Origin: JBNJEM01 sp051745935
Lineage (GTDB): Bacteria > Planctomycetota > Planctomycetia > Pirellulales > Pirellulaceae
Assembly: GCA_051745935.1 (NCBI GenBank)
Contig: JBNJEM010000104.1
Location: 1-15,612, forward strand
Direction: 5' to 3'
DNA: 15,612 bases
The notes beneath the pieces were generated by a model, which saw nothing but the letters and a program-made list of their open reading frames with translations, was not told where the DNA came from and did not search any database. Of the stretch, positions 7,775-15,539 are shown in pieces. The first letter of the stretch is position 1. Each line of letters opens with the position of its first letter. A program made the position numbers and the translations under genes.

Positions 7775-7847
7775 GAGTCCGACCAACGGGAGGACGGCTT
7801 GCGCGGGGCAGCTTTCCACCCGGAAAAATCCAACCGCCTGAAATATA
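7775..7847 (+). repeat. 73-bp inverted repeat, copy 1 (upstream of valS)
   Basis: This stretch matches the reverse complement of 15540-15612 at 71 of 73 positions; the two differences fall at 7804 and 7805. It begins 13 bases after the cimA stop and ends 150 bases before the valS ATG. The similarity stops sharply after AAATATA at the right end; the left limit cannot be judged because copy 2 runs to the window edge. It contains a small hairpin, TTTCC-accc-GGAAA (7813-7826). In one frame both copies code the peptide FHPEKSNRLKY, but neither lies in a recognisable gene. Confidence 0.85.
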
Positions 7848-7997
7848 AGCATGGAGCAACGGCTTCCTCAAGGACCGCCCCTCGTCGCGGGGCTCGATGG
7901 GCCTGAGTTTTGCTTCCCTCATTACACCACCTGGGCGAACGCCACGTTCCAGGACATTGAACGACATTCGAAGAGGAGAGGAAAGGGCGACCTGACC

Positions 7998-10900
7998 ATG
8001 TCCGCTGCATTTTCCGCCGACACGCTTCCCAATCGTTTCGATCACGCAACGGCTCAACACCGGATTTATGCGCGGTGGGAAAAGGCCGGGCATTTTCATG
8101 CCGAGCCCGATGCCAGCCGGGAACCTTACACGATCGTGATCCCACCGCCCAACGTGACCGGCGCGCTTCATTTGGGACACGCCTTGAACAACACGTTGCA
8201 GGATATTCTGATCCGGATGCGGCGGATGCAGGGTTTTAACACGCTCTGGATGCCCGGCACGGATCATGCCGGCATCGCCACGCAAGCGGTCGTGGAAAAG
8301 CGGCTGAAAGAAGAGGAGGGCAAGACGCGGCACGACCTGGGACGGGAGGCGCTGGTTCAGCGGATTTGGACCTGGAAAGACGCCTATGAAAGGCGGATCA
8401 TCGAGCAGCTCAAGTCAATGGGATGCAGTTGTGACTGGGACCGCCTGCGTTTCACGCTGGACGAAACGTGCGCCCGGGCCGTGCAACGCACCTTTTTCGA
8501 CCTTTTCCACAAGCGGTGGATCTATCGCGGCAAGCGGTTGGTGAACTGGGACACGTTCCTGCAAACGGCGGTCAGTGACGATGAGGTCTTTCACGAACCG
8601 GTAAAAGGGCACTTCTGGCACATTCATTACCCCATTATCGACCCTCGCCCGGGCGAACCAAAACACGTGACCATCGCGACGACCCGCCCCGAAACCATGC
8701 TGGGGGACACGGGCGTGGCGGTTCATCCCGATCCCGCCCAGGTGCTGGCCAACGCTCAAACGGATCTGGAACGGAAACTGGCGGAGGTTCCGGCCCGGGA
8801 CAAAGAGGCGGTGTCCGCCCAACTGGACGAGATCCGTCGGCGACAGCGCGAGATGCTGCCACGATTGGAGCAGTTGCGTGACATGGCCCGGGACGGACGG
8901 AAAGTTCGGCTGCCATTGCTTGAGCGGGAAATTCCATTGGTGGCGGACCCTTGGGCAAAACCCGAGATGGGCAGCGGCTGCGTGAAAATAACACCGGCTC
9001 ATGACGCCAACGATTATGATGTCGGCCGGCGGTGCAACCTTGCCATCATCAATATCCTCAACCCGGACGGCACGCTCAATGCCAACGGTGGTCCCTACGA
9101 GGGGCAGACGGTGGAGGAATCGCGGCGAAACGTCGTGGCCGACCTGGAAAAAGCGGGGCTTCTGATTGACGTCGAGGACCGAGAAATCGATCTCGCGCAT
9201 TCGGACCGGAGCAAAACGCCGATCGAACCTTATCTGGCCGATCAATGGTTCGTGAAAATGGACACGTTGGCGGAAATGGCGATGAATGCCGTGCGTGACG
9301 GACGCGTGGCAATTACGCCTCCGCGGTACGCCAAAGGCTATCTCGATTGGCTGTCCGAAAAGCGGGATTGGCCGGTTAGCCGCCAGTTGTGGTGGGGACA
9401 CCGCATACCGATTTGGTCACGGACCTTTGAGGATCAGGAGGCGCTCGATCAGTACGTGAAGCAGCTGGAGAAGGATCCCGACGTGCGGGCGGGACGGGTG
9501 GCCCTGCAGCTGGATCAAGAGGACGCGGCCTACTCCGGCCCCGATGATCAGGGCCGCGGCAACAAGCTTCATCTTTGTCTGCGAGACGATGACGAGGCGT
9601 TGGCCGGGCGATTCGAAAAGGACGGCTTTGCTCGGGAAGACGATGTGCTCGACACCTGGTTCAGCTCGGCGCTGTGGCCCCATTCCACGCTCGGTTGGCC
9701 TGATTCGACGCCGGCGCTCGATTACTTCTATCCGACGAGTGTTCTGATTACCAGCCGCGACATCATCACGTTATGGGTCGCCCGCATGGTCTTGGCCGGC
9801 TTGAATAATCTCGGCGAAGTGCCGTTCCGCCAGGTCTATATCCACACCAAGATCCTGGATGGATATGGCGAGACCATGTCCAAATCGAAAGGAAACGGCG
9901 TGGACCCGGTCGACGTCATCGATAAATTCGGTCCCGACTCGCTTCGGTTCGGCTTGGCGCAACTTGCCACCGAAACCCAGGATGTGCGGATGCCGGTCCA
10001 GTTCGAGTGCCCGCACTGCCAGCAGCTGCTCGACCAAACCAAGAAGAATCGGGAACGGCCGAGAATCGAGTGCGATAAGTGTGGCAAACCCTTCAAGACG
10101 CAGTGGGCTCAGCAACCGGAAGACGCGCGGTTGCCCCGGGGGCTGGTGGTGAGCGAGCGTTTTGAAGCCGCTCGCAATTTCTGCAATAAACTCTGGAACG
10201 CTTCGCGGTTCGTGCTGCTGAATCTGGAGAACCATGAGCCCGGTCCAGTTGATCCAGCGGAGCTGGCTTTTGAGGATCGCTGGATCCTTAGCCGGCTGGC
10301 CACGGTTACCCAACAAGTCACCGATGCGTTGGAAGGGTTCCATTATTCCGAAGCCGCGTGGACCCTGTATAACTTCTGCTGGGACGAATTCTGTAGTTCC
10401 TATATCGAGATGGTCAAAGGCCGGCTTCAGGACCCCGAACACCGGGCCGTGGCTCGTCGCGTGACGGCCTACGCGTTGGACGTCATCCTGCGCCTGCTTC
10501 ACCCGATGATACCGTTCGTTACCGAGGAGATCTGGCGACTGTTGGGCACCATCGCCCCCGAACGAGGCTTCCCGACGCCCGCGGCCGCGGCGCCGGATCT
10601 GATTGTCGCCTCCTGGCCCCAACCGCATCCCGAACGGCTGGACGCGACGATCGAAGATCAGTTCAGGTTATTCCACGCCACGCTCTCGGCCCTGCGCGAA
10701 ATCCGGAGCCGTCAGAATATCGCGCCTCGCAAGAAGATATCGTTTAGTGTCCAGTGCGATGGGCGGATCGCGGAATTGCTGGCGCCACTCCACGCTCACT
10801 TTCTGGCCTTGGCCAATGCCGAGGTATCCACGATGGGCAGTGACGCGCGCCCCCCACGGACACACGCCGCCGTGCAACTCGACAACCTGAAAGTCCTGGT

Positions 10901-11141
10901 CGACTTGGCGGGGCTCATTGATGTCGAAGCGGAAAAAGCGCGGCTGAAAAAACAGCACGAACGATTGAATGGACTCATCGCCGGCAAGGAAAAGAAACTG
11001 GCGAACCAGAATTTCGTTGGTCGAGCGCCGGCGGACGTGGTGCGGCGAGAACGTGACGCGCTCGCGCAATTGAAGGAACAACTGGATTCCGTCACCAGCA
11101 GCCTCGAGGCGCTGGATGGAACCGCCGACACCTCCTCGTGA
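7998..11141 (+). CDS. valS: Valyl-tRNA synthetase
   Basis: ValS attaches valine to tRNA-Val in the cytoplasm. The 1047-residue product has the class I signature PPPNVTGALHLGH (HLGH 58-61), the CP1 editing domain (TTRPETMLGDTGVAVHPD, ITPAHDANDYDVG), DTWFSSALWP, the KMSKS loop TMSKSKGNGVDP (626-630 for TMSKS), an anticodon-binding domain (NKLWNASRFVLLNL onwards) and the usual C-terminal coiled coil (from about 970). It exceeds the typical 870-950 residues. One insert is a helical, charged segment in CP1 (about 245-300). A second, after KMSKS, carries CPHC (671-674) and CDKC (692-695), a zinc-ribbon pattern. ATG 7998 is chosen because GAGGAGAGG lies about 16 bases upstream and family homology starts soon after; an upstream ATG at 7851 would add 49 unrelated residues. 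No T-box leader is seen. Confidence 0.96.
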   Translation: MSAAFSADTLPNRFDHATAQHRIYARWEKAGHFHAEPDASREPYTIVIPPPNVTGALHLGHALNNTLQDILIRMRRMQGFNTLWMPGTDHAGIATQAVVEKRLKEEEGKTRHDLGREALVQRIWTWKDAYERRIIEQLKSMGCSCDWDRLRFTLDETCARAVQRTFFDLFHKRWIYRGKRLVNWDTFLQTAVSDDEVFHEPVKGHFWHIHYPIIDPRPGEPKHVTIATTRPETMLGDTGVAVHPDPAQVLANAQTDLERKLAEVPARDKEAVSAQLDEIRRRQREMLPRLEQLRDMARDGRKVRLPLLEREIPLVADPWAKPEMGSGCVKITPAHDANDYDVGRRCNLAIINILNPDGTLNANGGPYEGQTVEESRRNVVADLEKAGLLIDVEDREIDLAHSDRSKTPIEPYLADQWFVKMDTLAEMAMNAVRDGRVAITPPRYAKGYLDWLSEKRDWPVSRQLWWGHRIPIWSRTFEDQEALDQYVKQLEKDPDVRAGRVALQLDQEDAAYSGPDDQGRGNKLHLCLRDDDEALAGRFEKDGFAREDDVLDTWFSSALWPHSTLGWPDSTPALDYFYPTSVLITSRDIITLWVARMVLAGLNNLGEVPFRQVYIHTKILDGYGETMSKSKGNGVDPVDVIDKFGPDSLRFGLAQLATETQDVRMPVQFECPHCQQLLDQTKKNRERPRIECDKCGKPFKTQWAQQPEDARLPRGLVVSERFEAARNFCNKLWNASRFVLLNLENHEPGPVDPAELAFEDRWILSRLATVTQQVTDALEGFHYSEAAWTLYNFCWDEFCSSYIEMVKGRLQDPEHRAVARRVTAYALDVILRLLHPMIPFVTEEIWRLLGTIAPERGFPTPAAAAPDLIVASWPQPHPERLDATIEDQFRLFHATLSALREIRSRQNIAPRKKISFSVQCDGRIAELLAPLHAHFLALANAEVSTMGSDARPPRTHAAVQLDNLKVLVDLAGLIDVEAEKARLKKQHERLNGLIAGKEKKLANQNFVGRAPADVVRRERDALAQLKEQLDSVTSSLEALDGTADTSS

Positions 11142-11451
11142 TCACGCAACCCCCGTGCCCCAACACAATGTGGCGTACTGGCAGAGAGTCCGCCTCGAGT
11201 CGTATAATGAATGGGGTTACGCTGGGGTTGGCTGGACTCCAAGAGTTTCAATGCTCGCCTTCGAGTGCGCGGACCGTGGTTCGTGGGCGTGAACAGCCGG
11301 TGGAAGTTCTTCCACTAATTCCCATTGAGTTGCGGTATAGGATGAATAGCAAATCTGCCCCTGCGTAACATTCCTGTCAGGTTTTCCCCTATCATGTCCG
11401 GAAGCCGAGCCGAAGAGGGCAGCAGTTATTGTTCCAGAAGTGAGGTCCGTC
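11142..11451. other. 310-bp valS-DUF151 spacer
   Basis: I see no gene, RNA or clear terminator here. A weak dyad TGGAA-gttc-TTCCA occurs at 11301-11314. TATAGG at 11336-11341 could be a -10 element, but no -35 element lies at a fitting distance. Confidence 0.4.
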
Positions 11452-11856
11452 ATGCCGGTCCAAATGCAGCTATCGCGCATCATTATCAGCGAAATCAATG
11501 AACAACAGGTGATCTACTTGCAGGAGGTGGACGGGGAGCGGCAGTTCCCGATACTCATTGGCATCTTTGAAGCGACGAGCATTGATCGCCGGGTGCGAGG
11601 CAAGCGAACTCCACGCCCGCTCACGCATGATTTGCTCGTGCAAGTCGTGGAATCGCTCGGCGCGGAGTTGGATAGCGTGGTGATCAATGATCTGCGAGAT
11701 CACACGTACTTCGCGAAACTACGCGTGATTCGCGACGGTGAGATGTTGGAGATTGACTCCCGCCCCTCGGATGCCATCGCGGTCGCGGTTACCTGTGATC
11801 CACCGTTGCCCATTTACGTGGCCGAGCAGGTGTTGAACGACGTGTTGGAGGAATAG
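11452..11856 (+). CDS. Bifunctional nuclease (DUF151/BFN) family protein
   Basis: The 134-residue product is a single DUF151 domain with characteristic blocks: VQMQLSRIIISEINEQQVIYLQE, RQFPILIGIFEATSIDR, RPLTHDLLVQVVESLGAELDSVVIND, TYFAKLRVIRDGEMLEIDSRPSDAIAVAV and LPIYVAEQVL. The family takes its name from a plant protein reported to cut RNA and DNA; bacterial members are widespread and mostly uncharacterised, so nuclease activity here is inherited from the name. The start at 11452 is supported by GAGGT (11442-11446) five bases upstream; a GTG at 11440 would overlap that site. It converges on lysC with 240 bases between stops, a gap in which I see no clear terminator. Some relatives carry an added UVR domain; this one does not. 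Confidence 0.9.
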   Translation: MPVQMQLSRIIISEINEQQVIYLQEVDGERQFPILIGIFEATSIDRRVRGKRTPRPLTHDLLVQVVESLGAELDSVVINDLRDHTYFAKLRVIRDGEMLEIDSRPSDAIAVAVTCDPPLPIYVAEQVLNDVLEE

Positions 11857-12096
11857 GCTTGGAAGTCATGGGAAGACGTGCCGGATTTCCCGCCATCCAA
11901 GGAGTTTTGAAAGCGAAAGCAAGGTATTGCCACGGGCCGTTGAACGCGCTGGCGAAACCATTATGTTTGTTTTCACCGACGGGCTTTTTAACGCGGGACC
12001 TAAAGTCGCTTCACGTTTGTCGAATCGCGGCGCGGCACGCGGAATCGGCGATGTTTTTCATCACGGGGGCCCCGATCGCGACACGTTTCGGCACGC
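11857..12096. other. 240-bp convergent spacer between DUF151 gene and lysC
   Basis: Two converging genes end on either side, so a bidirectional terminator would be expected, but no stem with a T run is visible. At 12075-12122 two imperfect 24-base units share about 18 positions around ATCGC(G/A)ACACGTT; they run across the lysC stop codon. The open frames that cross this spacer have no recognisable content. Confidence 0.4.
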
Positions 12097-13893
12097 CTAT
12101 CGCAACACGTTGGCGAACGCCGTTTGCAGTTTTTCCAGGCCCGTGTGTCCATGCTGGCCGTCGACCACCACGTTGACCCGCACTTCGCTTGTGCTAATCA
12201 TGTCTATATTGATTTTGGCGTCCGCCAACGCGCGGAACATGCGGATTGCCACGCTGGTGTGGCTGCGCAATCCGATCCCCGAAACGGACAGTTTGGCGAC
12301 GCTGGGCCGATGGGTGACGGTTGTGCAATCGAGTTGCGAGGCCAGTTTTCGGGCCACCTCCAGCGACTGGGACAGCTGGTGGGCCGGCATCGTGAAACTG
12401 ACGCTGATTTGTCCCTTGTATCCTTTGTGGCTCTGGACAATCATGTCGACGAAGACACCCGCGTCAGCCACGCTTTGGAAGACTTGAGCCGCCACGCCCG
12501 GCCGGTTGGGCACGCCGACGATGGTGACAAGGGCCTGGGTGTCATCCAGGCCAATATCGTCCAGCACGAGTTCCTCCATGTCGATACCCTGCAAATGCTC
12601 GACGATGTTGACCGCGTCGGAGCGGCTGGAGACCGGATGCGAAGACGTTTGCGTGGCCGCTTCTTGCCGCCGCCTCGCCGGTTCTTGCTCCAGGGCAAAC
12701 GCTTGATGGACGGCTCGCAACCCTTGCCGCGCCGACTCCCGGTCGACCAGGGCCGAGATCTTGATTTCGCTGGTCGTGATCATTTGGATGTTGATGTTTT
12801 CGGCGGAGAGAGCCGCGAACATGCGGTTGGCCACCCCGGTCTGTTTGGACATCCCCATGCCGACCACGGACACCTTGGCCACGTTATCGTCGTGATTGAC
12901 CTCGGTGGCTTCCACGAGCTGGGCCGCTTCCTCAAGTACCTGCAAGGCCAGCTCGAGTTCGTTGCTCGGCACCGAAAAGGAGATGTCGGATTTCCCCTCT
13001 GCCCCCACGTTCTGCACGATCATGTCGACATTCACTTTGTGATCGGCGAGCCGGGCGAAGATTTCGAGGCTGGTTCCCGGAACATCGGGCACCCCGACTA
13101 TGGTGATGCGGGCCTCACTGGGTGTCATGGCGGCGCCACATACCGCTTGGTCCGGAAACTCAGGGTCCGCCATGATCATCGTTCCGGTAATGTCACTGAG
13201 ACTGCTGCGGACATGAATTGGCACGTGGAACTTCTTGGCGAACTCGATGGATCGATTGTGCATGACCCCGGCGCCGAGACTCGCGAGTTCCAGCATCTCG
13301 TCGTAGCTGATCCGGTCGACTCGACGAGCCTCCGGGAGGACCCGCGGATCCGTGGTGTACACGCCATCGACATCGGTATAGATTTCGCACTGGTCGGCGT
13401 TCAACACGGCGGCCAGGGCGACCGCCGTGGTGTCGCTCCCCCCGCGGCCCAGCGTGGTGATGTTGTGGTCTCTATCGATCCCCTGAAAACCAGCGGCGAT
13501 CACGATGTTGCCGTCGTCCAACAGCTCCTCGATGCGATCGGTGGAAATTGAACGAATGCGGGCCTTCGTATGCGCGTTGTCCGTCATGATTCCGATTTGG
13601 GCCCCGGTGAGGCTAACCGCTTTGTAACCCAACGCGTGAATGGCCATTGCCATCAGCGCGACACTGACCTGTTCGCCCGTGGAGAGCAACATGTCCATTT
13701 CCCGATCCGCCGGTCGCGGGTTTACTTGCCGGGCCAGGTCGACCAGCATGTCGGTGTTTTTGCCCATGGCGCTGACGACCATTACAATGCGTTTGCCTTC
13801 CCGCTGGGCGCGAATCGCCTTGCGAGCCGCCGCTGAAATCATCTGGGGGTCCGCCACGCTGGTGCCACCGAACTTCTGAACAATCAGGGTCAT
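12097..13893 (-). CDS. lysC: Aspartate kinase with four ACT domains
   Basis: Aspartate kinase phosphorylates aspartate to 4-aspartyl phosphate, the first step to lysine, threonine and methionine. The 598-residue product begins MTLIVQKFGGTSVAD (K7, the GGTS loop), continues with LLSTGEQVSVAL (E74), TTLGRGGSDTTAVALAA and EIYTDVDGVYTTDPR, and then carries two ACT pairs: about 262-335 with 342-410, and 453-525 with 531-598, joined by a Gln/Ser-rich linker. Within each pair the first domain starts with VGVP(D/N)xPG and the second with VAKxSVxGxG, so the tail looks like a duplication of the usual ACT pair. Common single-pair enzymes have about 400-450 residues. The extra pair suggests control by more than one amino acid. 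AGGT lies six bases before the ATG. The leader carries two tandem repeats. The apgM-like gene is upstream on the same strand, 159 bases away. Confidence 0.95.
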   Translation of the reverse strand: MTLIVQKFGGTSVADPQMISAAARKAIRAQREGKRIVMVVSAMGKNTDMLVDLARQVNPRPADREMDMLLSTGEQVSVALMAMAIHALGYKAVSLTGAQIGIMTDNAHTKARIRSISTDRIEELLDDGNIVIAAGFQGIDRDHNITTLGRGGSDTTAVALAAVLNADQCEIYTDVDGVYTTDPRVLPEARRVDRISYDEMLELASLGAGVMHNRSIEFAKKFHVPIHVRSSLSDITGTMIMADPEFPDQAVCGAAMTPSEARITIVGVPDVPGTSLEIFARLADHKVNVDMIVQNVGAEGKSDISFSVPSNELELALQVLEEAAQLVEATEVNHDDNVAKVSVVGMGMSKQTGVANRMFAALSAENINIQMITTSEIKISALVDRESARQGLRAVHQAFALEQEPARRRQEAATQTSSHPVSSRSDAVNIVEHLQGIDMEELVLDDIGLDDTQALVTIVGVPNRPGVAAQVFQSVADAGVFVDMIVQSHKGYKGQISVSFTMPAHQLSQSLEVARKLASQLDCTTVTHRPSVAKLSVSGIGLRSHTSVAIRMFRALADAKINIDMISTSEVRVNVVVDGQHGHTGLEKLQTAFANVLR

Positions 13894-13927
13894 GTTCGTA
13901 CCTACTGGAAAAGGAGTAACATCTTGG

Positions 13928-13967
13928 CCATTCGCGGTCTATGGTAACCATTCGCGGTCTACGGTAA
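13928..13967 (-). repeat. Two 20-bp tandem repeats in the lysC leader
   Basis: CCATTCGCGGTCTATGGTAA (13928-13947) is followed directly by the same sequence with one change, T to C, at 13962 (13948-13967). Taken one base earlier within the repeat phase, the unit has the dyad ends ACCAT...ATGGT. The repeats end 35 bases upstream of the lysC start. A 20-base period puts both units on the same face of DNA, as expected for paired sites of a DNA-binding protein. An operator role is inferred. Confidence 0.75.
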
Positions 13968-13980
13968 GTGGGGAAGAGTT

Positions 13981-13995
13981 GCGGCAGCACGCCGC
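13981..13995 (-). repeat. Small hairpin GCGGC-agcac-GCCGC
   Basis: Five GC pairs around a five-base loop lie between the two tandem repeats in the lysC leader. It has no T run on either strand. It may be part of leader RNA structure or just GC-rich chance. Confidence 0.3.
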
Positions 13996-14001
13996 GCCGT
14001 G

Positions 14002-14035
14002 TTTTGCCATCACGCGTGTTTCGCCATCACGCGTG
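14002..14035 (-). repeat. Two 17-bp tandem repeats with CACGCGTG palindrome
   Basis: TTTTGCCATCACGCGTG (14002-14018) is followed directly by TTTCGCCATCACGCGTG (14019-14035), one mismatch. Each unit ends in the perfect eight-base palindrome CACGCGTG. The pair starts 18 bases past the stop codon of the apgM-like gene and is unrelated in sequence to the 20-base repeats nearer lysC. Confidence 0.75.
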
Positions 14036-14052
14036 CCGGGTCGGTTCCTCTT

Positions 14053-15255
14053 CTATTCGCCCAGGAAGAATGCCATCACTCGCCAACCTTCTTCAAAGCA
14101 TCGGGACGCGGCGGCGGCAGTCGGTTCATCATAAGTGCCGCTTCCGTCCTTTTGAATGCCGGTGCCCGAGATCGCCAACGGCACGGCGCCGTGACTATGG
14201 GTCTTGGTGCGAAGGGGCGTGGGATGGTCCGGGGATACGAGAATGCGGTATTGGCCCCGTTGTCGAAGCGCTTCGTGCAGCGGCGCGACCACGTGCCGGT
14301 CGATTTCCTCCAATGCCCGGACTTTGGCCCGGGTGTCCCCCTCGTGAGAGGCTTCGTCCGTCGCTTCAATGTGCACGCACACCAGGTCGTTTTCCGTCAA
14401 TGCATCAATGGCATAACGCCCCTTCGCGGCATAATCCGTGTCGGTGTAGCCGGTTGCTCCCGGTACTTCGATCCGGCGCCAGCCGATCAACGCGGCCAGC
14501 CCGCGAAGCAGATCGACAGCCGTGATCATGGCCCCCTGCTTGCCGTGGGCCGCCGCGAACGATTGAAACGAAGGACGTTTTCCGATCCCCCACAGCCAAA
14601 CGTTGGTGGCCGGTGGCCGTCCCGCTTCCCGGCGCGCCGCGTTGACCGGGTGGCGGGCAAAAACAGCAACCGAACGGTCCATGACATCACACAATAAATC
14701 GCTTCCCGGCCCTCTGGGAAAGTCATCGGCCACGCTTCGACCGGTCAAATCGTGCGGGGGCGTCGCGCGGGTCTCCGCCGTGAACGGCGCCGCCGTCCCC
14801 GTGTCGCGATAGAGCAACAGGTTCCGGTAACTCACCCCTGCATGAAATGCCCAGGGACCATCGCCGAGTTCTTGCTGGATCGCCTGGAGCAGCTGTTTCC
14901 CTTCCTGCGTGGAAATATGACCGGCGGTGAAATCTTGCATGATCTGGTCCTGAATCGTGACCAGATTGCAGCGGATGGCCCAGTCCGTTTCCTTTAATTC
15001 GAGCCCTTGAGCCGCGGCTTCCAGGGGGGCTCGCCCCGAATAATTCTCATTTGGGTTGTACCCCAATAAGCTCATCGTGGCCACATCGGAGCCGGGCGTG
15101 AAATGAGCGGGCACGTTGTAGGCACGAGCCACCATGCCGCTGGATGCAATCGCGTCCATGGCCGGTACGCGGGCCGCTTGCAACGGCGTTTTGCCTCCCA
15201 AGGCCTCCCGCGGTTCGTCGGCGCATCCGTCCGGTATGATAATCGCGTATTTCAT
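14053..15255 (-). CDS. ApgM-like phosphotransferase: cofactor-independent PGM or proposed homoserine kinase
   Basis: The 400-residue product belongs to the alkaline-phosphatase superfamily, in the archaeal-type (apgM) phosphoglycerate mutase branch. It has the metal-binding start MKYAIIIPDGCAD (D9), the phospho-serine loop FTPGSDVATMSLLGY (S56, D57), YSGRAPLEAAAQG, the metal motif DEASHEGD (D300, H304) and SPDHPTP (D343, H344). ATG 15255 is chosen because AAAGGAG stands 12 bases upstream and family homology starts at once; a start at 15297 would add 14 unrelated residues. Known members interconvert 2- and 3-phosphoglycerate, and a close subgroup has been proposed to act as homoserine kinase in bacteria lacking ThrB. 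Lying directly upstream of lysC on the same strand, this copy fits the second role. The sequence alone does not settle it. Confidence 0.88.
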   Translation of the reverse strand: MKYAIIIPDGCADEPREALGGKTPLQAARVPAMDAIASSGMVARAYNVPAHFTPGSDVATMSLLGYNPNENYSGRAPLEAAAQGLELKETDWAIRCNLVTIQDQIMQDFTAGHISTQEGKQLLQAIQQELGDGPWAFHAGVSYRNLLLYRDTGTAAPFTAETRATPPHDLTGRSVADDFPRGPGSDLLCDVMDRSVAVFARHPVNAARREAGRPPATNVWLWGIGKRPSFQSFAAAHGKQGAMITAVDLLRGLAALIGWRRIEVPGATGYTDTDYAAKGRYAIDALTENDLVCVHIEATDEASHEGDTRAKVRALEEIDRHVVAPLHEALRQRGQYRILVSPDHPTPLRTKTHSHGAVPLAISGTGIQKDGSGTYDEPTAAAASRCFEEGWRVMAFFLGE

Positions 15256-15539
15256 GGTGTTCGATTTCTCCTTTGGATGCCCCGCGGCACCGCTCACTCA
15301 GTCCACTCACTCCGCCCCCAATGAAAGCTACGATTGCGACGCCCGTTTCGCGGCAAGTTCCACCTCCGACCCGTGCGACACTGACCAAAGAGCCGTGACA
15401 ACACCGCCGGGTTTCCCGCCACGACAAGAGTTTTGGAAGCGGACCGTGGGCGTGTTATCAGCTGGAAAAACGGTTGGCTCGCACCGGGCCCAGCTCGAAG
15501 ATCCCTTGCCTGGATCGCTTCGAGGCCACCTTGGAACGA

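Noticed and set aside
7851..7997. N-terminal extension of valS, or a T-box leader before it
   Set aside because: The extra 49 residues match nothing in ValS, a good ribosome site precedes 7998, and I see no T-box specifier or antiterminator pattern.
11927..12487. Plus-strand open frame running from the spacer into antisense of lysC
   Set aside because: Most of its length is antisense to the conserved ACT domains and the rest has no recognised motif.
12124..13551. Long plus-strand open frame (475 codons) opposite lysC
   Set aside because: Antisense shadow of the aspartate kinase; its composition (His, Asp, Gly, Arg) mirrors lysC codons and it shows no family motif.
13928..14035. CRISPR array in the lysC leader
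   Set aside because: Only two units of each repeat, directly adjacent with no spacers, and no cas genes nearby.
13894..14052. Lysine riboswitch upstream of lysC
   Set aside because: The leader is too short and shows tandem repeats rather than the multi-helix lysine aptamer or a terminator.
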